Shown here one piece after another: positions 7,866 to 14,636 of a stretch of DNA of 22,022 nt (position 1 is the stretch's first letter; each line of letters begins with the position of its first letter). The DNA lies in contig JALVDQ010000417.1 of assembly GCA_027008885.1 (NCBI GenBank), positions 1 to 22,022 of the forward strand, given 5' to 3'. This stretch comes from Thiotrichaceae bacterium (lineage in GTDB: Bacteria; Pseudomonadota; Gammaproteobacteria; Thiotrichales; Thiotrichaceae). The translations under genes and the position numbers were made by a program. The notes below the pieces were generated by a model, which saw only the letters and a list, made by a program, of their open reading frames with translations, ran no database searches and was not told the origin of the DNA.

Positions 7866-7969
7866 GACTACTACCGTAAAAACCATTTGTCCAAATTTTC
7901 TTTATGCAGCTATAACGATCCACTAAAATAGCGCCCTATAAAAATAATAATAAATATTGGGGAACAAAA

Positions 7970-8599
7970 ATGAAACCAATCAAAAAATCCTTATTGCTTG
8001 CTGGCTTGTTTCCAGCGCTATTTATAATGACGCAAGCGCATGCCGACCTGCCAAATCCATTCGACTATAGAACCAATAAAACTGCCAATGCCAACTACGT
8101 CAATAATACCACTGACGATGGTAGCGGAGTTGTTAATCCATACTATTTTGGTGGTTCAATAGGACCGGCAGAAGGCAGCAGTTACTGTTCTGGCGCAACA
8201 AAATGCGAAGACAAGGATTCCTCCTGGAAACTCTTTGGCGGTTACAAGTTTACTGACAAGCTCAGTGCCGAAGGCTCCTATATAACCCTGGGTGATTTGC
8301 ACAAAAACGGGGAAAATTCGGATATTTCAGTAATCGCAGCACATGCTGTAGCCTCAATGCCTGTCACAGAACAATTTGAAGTCTTTGGCAAGCTGGGCGT
8401 ACAACGCTGGAAAAGCGACAACACCGACGGCGGAAAAAGCGGTTTTGGTGTAGCCTATGGTGCCGGAGCCAAAATGCACCTGAGTGAAAGCAGCAACCTG
8501 CGCGCAGAATGGGAGAAATTCCCGGGAATAGAAACTTCAGACACAGAAGACACCGATGTAAACATGCTCAGTGTCGGAGTAGAACTGTCTACTTTTTAG
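7970..8599 (+). CDS. Small outer-membrane beta-barrel protein (OmpA/opacity-like fold)
   Basis: 209 residues with a clear Sec signal peptide: basic start (MKPIKK), hydrophobic core, and cleavage likely after AHA at residue 25. The mature protein shows alternating polar/non-polar strands (SWKLFGGYKF, LSAEGSYITLG, FEVFGKLGVQRW, YGAGAKMHL, NLRAEWEKF, VNMLSVGVEL) and a C-terminal Phe. These fit an eight-stranded barrel inserted by the BAM machine. Two cysteines (SYCSGATKCED) could form a disulfide in an extracellular loop. The start follows TTGGGGA. No peptidoglycan-binding OmpA domain is present. Its role, such as structural porin or adhesin-like, cannot be told. The stop lies only ten bases from the convergent nuclease gene. 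Confidence 0.85.
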   Translation: MKPIKKSLLLAGLFPALFIMTQAHADLPNPFDYRTNKTANANYVNNTTDDGSGVVNPYYFGGSIGPAEGSSYCSGATKCEDKDSSWKLFGGYKFTDKLSAEGSYITLGDLHKNGENSDISVIAAHAVASMPVTEQFEVFGKLGVQRWKSDNTDGGKSGFGVAYGAGAKMHLSESSNLRAEWEKFPGIETSDTEDTDVNMLSVGVELSTF

Positions 8600-8609
8600 T
8601 TATGGTTTT

Positions 8610-9392
8610 TTAGAGACCAAACAGTCGTTTGCTATTGTCCAGTGTTTGCTGTGCGACTTCATTAATCGTTAGTCCCCTTAAACTGGCGATTGTTTTAGCA
8701 ATGTTTGGCAGGTAGGCGGGTTCATTTCGTTCGGCATAATGACTGGCATCTGGCTGGTCAGGTGAGTCGGTTTCCAGCAAAATAGAACTCAGTGGCAATT
8801 CTGTTAGCAGTTTTCTTAATTTTGTGGCACGGGTATAAGTGACTGGTCCACCAAAGCCCAAATAAAATCCCAACTCAATGAGTTGTCTTGCCTGTTGTTC
8901 ACTTCCGGAAAAACTGTGGATGGAGCCTTTAAGACCGGCAAAGCGTCGCAATTCGCGCAATACAATATCCAGCGATTTACGCGCGTGAATAATCACGGGA
9001 AGCTGGTATTCAGCAGCTATTTCAAGTTGCTGCAGAAAAAGCCTTAGCTGTGCCTCTTTGTCTGGATTGGGAATAAAATAATCCAGACCGATTTCGCCAA
9101 CCGCAACAGTTTTTTGCCTGATTTGCGGTTTTGCGAGTAGATTTCCCAATTGCTCCAGATGCTGCTCCTCATGCTCATCTATAAACATTGGATGCAAGCC
9201 ATAAGCTGCTACAAGCATGGGGTTTTCAGCAACCATTTGAGTAATAAAATGCCAGCGTTTGGCTACTGTTGCCGAGACAACAATCTTCTCGATGCCAGCA
9301 GCCTTCGCCCGTTGTATGACCTGCTTGCGATCAGCATCGAACTCCGCAAAGTCGAGGTGAGTGTGGCTGTCAATATAATGTATTTGGGTCAT
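8610..9392 (-). CDS. TatD-family metal-dependent deoxyribonuclease (YjjV-like)
   Basis: A TIM-barrel metallohydrolase; characterised relatives are 3'-5' DNA exonucleases. From the ATG at 9392 the protein has 260 residues, normal for the family. The metal and catalytic residues are present: the HTH pair in YIDSHTHLDF near the start, Glu of VAVGEIGLDY, His of VIIHARKS, His of SIHSFSGS and Asp of LLETDSPDQP. The reading frame is open upstream to a TTG at 9416, only three bases from the pbpC stop. The ATG at 9392 places the IDSHTHLDF motif at the usual distance, so I prefer it; neither start has a strong ribosome site. It is probably co-transcribed behind pbpC. YjjV versus TatD proper cannot be settled by eye. 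Confidence 0.9.
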   Translation of the reverse strand: MTQIHYIDSHTHLDFAEFDADRKQVIQRAKAAGIEKIVVSATVAKRWHFITQMVAENPMLVAAYGLHPMFIDEHEEQHLEQLGNLLAKPQIRQKTVAVGEIGLDYFIPNPDKEAQLRLFLQQLEIAAEYQLPVIIHARKSLDIVLRELRRFAGLKGSIHSFSGSEQQARQLIELGFYLGFGGPVTYTRATKLRKLLTELPLSSILLETDSPDQPDASHYAERNEPAYLPNIAKTIASLRGLTINEVAQQTLDNSKRLFGL

Positions 9393-9419
9393 TGTTTTAT
9401 GTTGTGTGTCTATCAAGTG

Positions 9420-11840
9420 TTATCTACCCAGCACCGTAAAAGACTGCTCGACCCTGTTGCCTGCTTCATCAACCAGTGTCAGGCGGTGCTTGCCTTCGCT
9501 AATCCACAATGCCTGTTCGTGAAAATGTCGCGTCGTGCCAATAAACTGATTATCCAGATGCCAGAAAATTTGCTCGTTGGGGTTGCGATGGATTGCCTTA
9601 AAAATCGTTTTGCCTTTTTTGCCCGTCAGTTCCCTTGGAATATAGACCTGCGTATTGCGTTTCGGGTAGATCAGCGAGATGGGGTTATCAAGACCCTGCT
9701 GCGACTGTGCCAGGCGGCAATCTGCACGCCATTCTGGTAACGGTTTATAATCAGGATGTGATTGCTGGTAATAATACGCCTGATCCGGCGGTAGTATAAA
9801 CCAGTTTTTTGTCTGCATATTGCTGATTGATTCGCATTGGCTGTGCACTCGTAAGCCTTGCTGATCAAGATGCACAAGCTGGTGATAAGGGCTGATACGG
9901 TCAAAATGGCTGCTGTCAGGAAGCTGATATTTTCTGGCATCACAATAATCTGTTGCCAGAAAGCCATCATCCTTGCAGATCAAAACCGTTTTCATTTGTT
10001 CTACTGGTTTTCGGAACCATTGGTCATTCAGCGGCAAAAGATTGAACACGTCAAATAAAATAGGTGCTGCAACCCGTACTCCGGTCATTCCCTGACGCCC
10101 TTCACCAGCTGCATTTCCAACCCAGACACCTACCGTATATTGTGGTGTTGTACCGATTGCCCAGGCATCCCGATGCCCAAAGCTGGTGCCTGTTTTCCAG
10201 GCAATTTTATGCGTGCTGTCAAAGCGTTTCCAATAGGCCTGTGTACCCGGTCTGCCAACTTCCAGCAAGGCTTGCAAGGTCATCCAGGCGCTCGCGGGGC
10301 TGATTTCATTGCGCCTCTGGGTTTCAATCGTTTCTGTTTTCAGGACTTTTGGATGAAAATAGTAAGCACTGTTTCTGGTTTGTTGTGCCCTGTTTGCCAG
10401 ATTGGCGTACATGCTGCTTAATTCCCACAGGGTACCTTCTGCGCCGCCCAGAATTAACGGTAAACCATATTCACGCGAACGCCGATGCAGTGTGCTCATG
10501 CCCATTTGCCGCAAGGTCGCCAGAAAGCGTTCCACGCCATGCAGACTCAGCATATTGACTGCCGGAATATTCAGCGAGTGTGCCAGTGCCTGCTTGGCGC
10601 GTACTGCCCCCCGATACTTGCGGTCGAAGTTTTTGGGGCGATAGCCCGAATAGCGCACGGGGGTATCGGCAACCAGTGTTTCTGGCAGAATTTCACCATT
10701 TTCCAGCATGCTTGCAAATAAAAAGGGTTTGAGTGTGCTGCCGGTGCTGCGAGCTCGCTGAATCAAATCAATCGCCTCGCCATGAGTTGCATTTTTTAGT
10801 GAATGCGGCGCGTTGCCAATATAGGCTTTGACTTCAAAACTGCGATTATCAATCACCATGACGGCAAGATTGTGTATATCTCTGAGCGCCAATAGCTCGG
10901 CATGGTGTTTTGCCAGTTGCATCAGCTGTTTTTGCAGTAAAAAATCCAGTGTGGTCTGAAAGCGTCGCTGCTGTTTGTTTTTTGCAACCAGCGTGTTCAG
11001 CAGATGCGGAGCAAGTCTTGGCAGGGCTTTGGGTTTTGCTGGCAGGGGTTCCGCCACGGCAAGCTGATAATCCAGCTTTGCCAGCTTGCCCTGTTCAAAG
11101 AGTCGTTTTAAAAGTCTGTCCCGCTTGGCTTTCAGTGCATCCCGTTTACGGCTGATATGAATCAGTGCGGGGCTGTTTGGCAAGACCGCCAGCATCGCAC
11201 TTTCCGCCCAGGATAATTGCCCGGGATTGCGCCCGAAATAACGCCATGAAGCCGCTTCCAGCCCTACAATATTGCCACCAAAAGGAGCATGGCTGGCATA
11301 AAATCCGAGAATATCGTCCTTGCTGTAACGTGTTTCCAGGCGCAATGCCTTAAATGCCTCCAGCAACTTCTGCCAAATATTACGTTTGGGATTATTTGAT
11401 GCCAGACGTATCACCTGCATGGAAAGTGTACTGCCGCCGCTGACTACCTTGCCAGCCTTGATATTAAGCTTTATCGCGCGGGCAATGGCGAGTGGATCAA
11501 TACCAATATGCTGATAAAAACGCTTGTCTTCAAACGCGATAATGCTGCTTTTAAACTTCTCCGGAACATGCTTAATCGGTGGAAAGCGCCATTGTTCGTC
11601 GGTAGAAATATGTGCGCCCAGCAATCTGCCTTCCTGACTCAGCAGAATACCGGAAACTGGCGACTTGAATAAGGGTTCTGGCAGGCAGTAATAGAAACTG
11701 ATTGCAAGCAGCAGAGTCACCATGAGAAAGGCTATTCGCCCCGGCTTTTTAAAAATATATAAAAAAAGGGGGGGATGGGTATTATCTTTATGCGCTGTTT
11801 TTGGCTTTGTATTTGAATTTGTATTGAATATCGTAATCAT
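9420..11840 (-). CDS. pbpC: Penicillin-binding protein 1C (bifunctional transglycosylase/transpeptidase)
   Basis: An inner-membrane class A peptidoglycan synthase. In the 806-residue chain, a membrane anchor (about 35-52) is followed by the GT51 glycosyltransferase, with catalytic Glu104 in EDKRFYQH and GGSTLSMQ (135-142). The transpeptidase has active-site S368 in STLK, SLN (422-424) and KTGTS (549-553). A C-terminal BiPBP_C-type module (about 720-806) is typical of PBP1C. The alpha-2-macroglobulin gene that often accompanies pbpC is absent. The N-terminus is odd: residues 20-31 (NTHPPLFLYIFK) are encoded by a copy of the dispersed repeat. The ATG at 11840 lacks a clear ribosome site. The alternative ATG at 11723 would fall inside the membrane segment, so the start is uncertain. 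Confidence 0.93.
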   Translation of the reverse strand: MITIFNTNSNTKPKTAHKDNTHPPLFLYIFKKPGRIAFLMVTLLLAISFYYCLPEPLFKSPVSGILLSQEGRLLGAHISTDEQWRFPPIKHVPEKFKSSIIAFEDKRFYQHIGIDPLAIARAIKLNIKAGKVVSGGSTLSMQVIRLASNNPKRNIWQKLLEAFKALRLETRYSKDDILGFYASHAPFGGNIVGLEAASWRYFGRNPGQLSWAESAMLAVLPNSPALIHISRKRDALKAKRDRLLKRLFEQGKLAKLDYQLAVAEPLPAKPKALPRLAPHLLNTLVAKNKQQRRFQTTLDFLLQKQLMQLAKHHAELLALRDIHNLAVMVIDNRSFEVKAYIGNAPHSLKNATHGEAIDLIQRARSTGSTLKPFLFASMLENGEILPETLVADTPVRYSGYRPKNFDRKYRGAVRAKQALAHSLNIPAVNMLSLHGVERFLATLRQMGMSTLHRRSREYGLPLILGGAEGTLWELSSMYANLANRAQQTRNSAYYFHPKVLKTETIETQRRNEISPASAWMTLQALLEVGRPGTQAYWKRFDSTHKIAWKTGTSFGHRDAWAIGTTPQYTVGVWVGNAAGEGRQGMTGVRVAAPILFDVFNLLPLNDQWFRKPVEQMKTVLICKDDGFLATDYCDARKYQLPDSSHFDRISPYHQLVHLDQQGLRVHSQCESISNMQTKNWFILPPDQAYYYQQSHPDYKPLPEWRADCRLAQSQQGLDNPISLIYPKRNTQVYIPRELTGKKGKTIFKAIHRNPNEQIFWHLDNQFIGTTRHFHEQALWISEGKHRLTLVDEAGNRVEQSFTVLGR
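11751..11783 (+). repeat. Dispersed A-run/G-run motif, copy 4 (inside pbpC reading frame)
   Basis: Reads ATATATA-A6-G7-ATGGGTATT on the plus strand. It is the only copy of seven within a protein-coding frame, where it contributes residues of the PBP1C N-terminus just before the membrane anchor. Confidence 0.85.
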
Positions 11841-11858
11841 TGTATTCGTATATTTTAA

Positions 11859-11871
11859 CGCATATTATGCG
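11859..11871. promoter_or_regulatory. 13-base palindrome between pbpC and the divergent gene
   Basis: CGCATATTATGCG is a perfect palindrome around one central base, in the 59-base gap between pbpC and the 11900 gene. It could be an operator or part of a shared promoter. This is a positional inference only. Confidence 0.3.
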
Positions 11872-11899
11872 CTCTTGTTGCGTCAATATTCTCAGGCAA

Positions 11900-12760
11900 A
11901 TGAACATGAAACGATTTTTTATTATCCTGCTGTTGCTTATTATTGCAGCCTATAATGCAACCGTATTCTATGTAGACAGGCAACTGCAAAAAAGAGATTA
12001 TGCGGGTGTTTATAACAACTGCCATAAGATATGGGCGGCACGCGGGCTTTACAATTATCGTGCCGAACAGAATACGCCACAGGCTATGCAGCGTGCTTTT
12101 TCACTGGGCGCCATAGGAGCCGAGGTGGATGTGCACTTTGACCTGAAGCGCAGAAAGTTTATCGTCTCACATGATCATCCCAAAAAGAACAAGGACGGTG
12201 AGCTGGTTTATCCCCTGAAAAATGGATCGTTACTTTTCCTCGAAGACTTTTTAAAGGAAGTTGGCAAAGACCATTATTTTTGGCTGGATTTCAAAAATCT
12301 GGGTGCATTTAATGATGAGCAGACTGCAATCGTCATCCAGCGTCTGCAAGAAATTACGCAATTTGACAATATCAAGGAACGGCTTTATATCGAGGGTTCC
12401 AATCCATTACTGATGCCCAAATACACCAATGCCGGATTCAAAACAATCTTTGGTATTCATCCCATTCGTGAAAGCCTGTTTGCCTCCTCGTTTGTTATTA
12501 ATGTGTATAAACTGGGCTATTACTTTAGCAACAGCACGGTAATCGGTATGGCAAATGGAAAATACGTTGATGATCCGGTGTATGGCAAAAAAACGCGCGA
12601 AAGCTTGAAAAATATCCCCCTGTTTCTCTTTCATGTACCCAATGATGAAAAACTGCTGCATGAATTAATGCAGATTGATAATGTCAGGGTTGTACTGGTA
12701 GGCAAGGATTTGAGTATCAATCGCTATAATATTGATGCTTGCGGTGCAAACCAAGAGTAA
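11900..12760 (+). CDS. Membrane-anchored PLC-like phosphodiesterase (GDPD-like)
   Basis: About 286 residues from the ATG at 11900 (an ATG at 11906 is equally possible). An N-terminal hydrophobic segment (FFIILLLLIIAAYNATVFY) makes a signal anchor, putting the domain in the periplasm. The enzyme domain carries the PLC-like/GDPD signature: His42 and Arg48 in HKIWAARGL, then GAIGAEVDVHFD (Glu75, Asp77) and IVSHDHP (His91). Glycerophosphodiester phosphodiesterases hydrolyse deacylated phospholipids. The first motif departs from the usual HRG spacing, so the substrate may differ. The frame is open 60 bases further upstream to an ATG at 11840, overlapping the divergent pbpC start, but an initiator next to the hydrophobic anchor is more sensible. 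Confidence 0.78.
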   Translation: MNMKRFFIILLLLIIAAYNATVFYVDRQLQKRDYAGVYNNCHKIWAARGLYNYRAEQNTPQAMQRAFSLGAIGAEVDVHFDLKRRKFIVSHDHPKKNKDGELVYPLKNGSLLFLEDFLKEVGKDHYFWLDFKNLGAFNDEQTAIVIQRLQEITQFDNIKERLYIEGSNPLLMPKYTNAGFKTIFGIHPIRESLFASSFVINVYKLGYYFSNSTVIGMANGKYVDDPVYGKKTRESLKNIPLFLFHVPNDEKLLHELMQIDNVRVVLVGKDLSINRYNIDACGANQE

Positions 12761-12773
12761 GTTAGTTTAGCGA

Positions 12774-13283
12774 TTATTTTTTGCTTTTCGAGCTTCTGAT
12801 CCTGGCAAGCTGGATATAATAAAGAGCCGCTCCCAGCAGTCCGCTATAAACACAGATTTTGTGCAGTGTGGCGACGCTGATTATTCCGAGCAGGGGATTG
12901 CTGTTGCTGACTGGATAAAATGGAAAAACGTCGCTATGCATGAGGCTGTCCAGAAATACATGACTAAAAGTGCCGATAAAGGCACTTAAAAAGGTAACCC
13001 ACCAGGAAATCCTGATTAATTTGTCTCGCTTTGAGATTCCAAACAGCAAAAGTCCAATTTCAGACAGATATTTTCCTGTTAATGCTGAAAAAATCGCAAG
13101 CAGGCTTGCGCCCAGATAGGTGTGTGAAAAACCGTGCAGCTTGCCATGCCCTGTGAGCATAACTACCAAGGGTTGCAAATCCATTATAATTTGCGCCCAG
13201 CCAAACACCATCAAACTAAAACTGCCCTGTAAGATTACTTTGCTGAGTATTCCTATTCCCATGTGGTAGGGTGTAAATGGCAT
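12774..13283 (-). CDS. Membrane protein, YdjM-like metal-dependent hydrolase family
   Basis: 169 residues with four or five hydrophobic segments, so an inner-membrane protein. The pattern MPFTPYHMGIG at the start, MDLQPLVVM, HGFSHTYLGA in the middle and FSHVFLDSLMHSD toward the end gives several His and Asp residues in or near membrane segments. This resembles proteins annotated as membrane-bound metal-dependent hydrolases of the YdjM type. The actual reaction is not known for most of them. An AAGGAAG ribosome site precedes the ATG. The small lipoprotein gene at 13314-13502 lies just upstream on the same strand, 30 bases away, so the two are probably one transcript. It converges with the phosphodiesterase gene (13-base gap). 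Confidence 0.65.
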   Translation of the reverse strand: MPFTPYHMGIGILSKVILQGSFSLMVFGWAQIIMDLQPLVVMLTGHGKLHGFSHTYLGASLLAIFSALTGKYLSEIGLLLFGISKRDKLIRISWWVTFLSAFIGTFSHVFLDSLMHSDVFPFYPVSNSNPLLGIISVATLHKICVYSGLLGAALYYIQLARIRSSKSKK

Positions 13284-13313
13284 GTTTTCTTCCTTGTGTT
13301 TATTCAGTCTTTG

Positions 13314-13502
13314 TTATTCGTGATTTAAACATTTTATCCAGGAAACACTGGCATTAATAATGACATCATTTAATGGCGGCAAAAAGCTCCAGTTGATATT
13401 GTATCCCGTGAGTACCTTTTTTACGGGTGCTTGCGGGCGAGTCGCACCACAGGCACTTATCCAGACAAGCAGGAAACTTATGCCAAGCATTCTGATAAAC
13501 AT
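13314..13502 (-). CDS. Very small lipoprotein, unknown function
   Basis: 62 residues. MFIRMLGISFLLVW followed by the lipobox I-S-A-C (Cys18) is a good type II signal peptide, leaving a mature protein of about 45 residues that contains one more cysteine (SWIKCLNHE). An AGAGA-type ribosome site precedes the ATG. No family is recognised. It sits 30 bases ahead of the YdjM-like gene on the same strand, and its upstream region holds copy 5 of the dispersed motif. The lipobox and ribosome site support it being real despite its size. Confidence 0.6.
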   Translation of the reverse strand: MFIRMLGISFLLVWISACGATRPQAPVKKVLTGYNINWSFLPPLNDVIINASVSWIKCLNHE

Positions 13503-13534
13503 AATTTTTTCTCTTTAATTCAGGGGCGCTGCAA

Positions 13535-13570
13535 TAAAAAATATGTAAAAAAAGGGGGGGGATGGGTATG
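13535..13570 (+). repeat. Dispersed A-run/G-run motif, copy 5
   Basis: Reads ATATGT-A7-G8-ATGGGTAT, with the longest G-run of the seven copies. It lies between the divergent small-lipoprotein gene and nei, where both promoters would be expected. Confidence 0.85.
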
Positions 13571-13695
13571 ACCCCGCTTTCAGCTTAGCAAAATATCAGG
13601 GGCTGTAGCAAAATATTCTTGTGATGGCGTGAACTGTAGTATATTTATTTTAGTTTGGTCTCCTTATTGTCCACTTATTGTGAAAGATTAGCACT

Positions 13696-14529
13696 ATGCC
13701 CGAAGGTCCCGAAACAAGAAGAGTTGCTGACAAGCTTGCCAGTGCCATTGTTGGCAAAAAAGTCATCAAACTGATGTTTGCCCAGCCGCATTTAAAACAG
13801 TGGCAGGCGGCTTTTAACAATATGACTGTTGCATCGCTGGATACTTATGGCAAGGCGATAGTGACACGCTTTGTTGATTCAGACAGATCAAAAGCACTCA
13901 ATATTTATACTCATAACCAGCTTTACGGTCGCTGGGTAATTTGCGCTGCCAATCAGGTTCCACCCACAAAGCGACAATTGCGCCTTGGTATTTATACCAG
14001 GGAGCAGTGGGCATTATTGTATAGCGCATCTGATATTTTTGTTTTAAGTGACAAGGAAGTGCCTGAGCACCCTTTTATCAAAAAGCTTGGGCGGGATGTT
14101 CTCAGCGCGGAAACTACACTGGATTATGTCATCGACAGGCTTTTATCAGCGACTTATCGCAAGCGTCAGATTGGCGGCTTTTTAACAGAACAGTCCTTTC
14201 TGGCGGGGCTGGGCAATTATCTTCGGTGTGAGATTCTGTTTGTTGCAGGTATTCTGCCCTGGCGCAAACCCGTTGAACTGCAAAAGCAGCAAATTCAGAA
14301 GCTGGCAGAGACCATTCTCAGACTGCCCAGACAAGCTTACCAAAGCGAAAGCATCACGAATGATCTGGACACTGCCAAAACCTTGATGGCACAGGGTTCA
14401 AGCCTTGAAGAAGCGCGTTTTTGGGTGTTTCGTCGGGAGGGGCTAAAGTGCTACCGTTGCGGCAACCTGATCATCAGCAAAAAAAGTGCCGGGCAAGTGT
14501 GTTATCTCTGTGAGAAATGTCAGAAATAG
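13696..14529 (+). CDS. nei: Endonuclease VIII (oxidised-pyrimidine DNA glycosylase/AP lyase)
   Basis: A base-excision repair enzyme that removes oxidised pyrimidines and cuts the resulting abasic site. The 277 residues compare with 263 in E. coli. After Met removal the chain starts PEGPETRR, so Pro1 (Schiff-base nucleophile) and the adjacent Glu are present. Lys53 in TYGKAI, the SHNQLYG-like segment (THNQLYGRW), LLYSASDI, and FLAGLGNYLR follow the Nei pattern rather than Fpg (MutM). The C-terminal zinc finger has four cysteines (CYRC and CYLCEKC, about 249-276). The gene appears monocistronic. A hairpin of REP type follows it. Confidence 0.95.
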   Translation: MPEGPETRRVADKLASAIVGKKVIKLMFAQPHLKQWQAAFNNMTVASLDTYGKAIVTRFVDSDRSKALNIYTHNQLYGRWVICAANQVPPTKRQLRLGIYTREQWALLYSASDIFVLSDKEVPEHPFIKKLGRDVLSAETTLDYVIDRLLSATYRKRQIGGFLTEQSFLAGLGNYLRCEILFVAGILPWRKPVELQKQQIQKLAETILRLPRQAYQSESITNDLDTAKTLMAQGSSLEEARFWVFRREGLKCYRCGNLIISKKSAGQVCYLCEKCQK

Positions 14530-14569
14530 TTTGTTTTAGTGTGAAAAGTGTTATCTCGAAAAGATTGGC

Positions 14570-14618
14570 TGAAGCGCAATCCAATATAATCAATAGGGTC
14601 TTGTTGGATTACGCTTCA
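14570..14618. repeat. REP-type inverted repeat between nei and the lipoprotein gene
   Basis: TGAAGCGCAATCCAA (14570-14584) and TTGGATTACGCTTCA (14604-14618) pair with one mismatch around a 19-base loop, in the 107-base convergent gap. The arms share the GGATTACGC core with the palindromes near 7644. It may double as a terminator, though no strong T-run follows. Confidence 0.7.
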
Positions 14619-14636
14619 GATGCTATTGCACAAATC

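Larger units (their letters stand above)
7526..7969. other. 444-base repeat-filled intergenic region
   Basis: No credible gene is present; the open frame 7568-7867 runs through repeats only. The stretch holds two copies of the dispersed A-run/G-run motif in minus orientation (7535-7568 and 7828-7865), two REP-like palindromes (7638-7675 and 7688-7711) and a 7-base tandem repeat (7786-7827). The last 100 bases are AT-rich and should carry the promoter of the barrel gene at 7970. Confidence 0.75.

Noticed and set aside
7568..7867. 99-residue plus-strand frame in the folD-barrel gap
   Set aside because: Made of REP-like palindromes, a 7-base tandem array and a dispersed-motif copy; the protein has no sensible character.
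9393..9416. Upstream TTG start for the TatD-family gene
   Set aside because: Adds eight residues not typical of the family and lacks a ribosome site; the ATG at 9392 fits the conserved N-terminus better, though the TTG is not excluded.
9150..9740. 196-residue plus-strand frame opposite the TatD-family gene and pbpC
   Set aside because: Antisense to two well-supported genes, cysteine-rich without pattern, and spans the junction between them.
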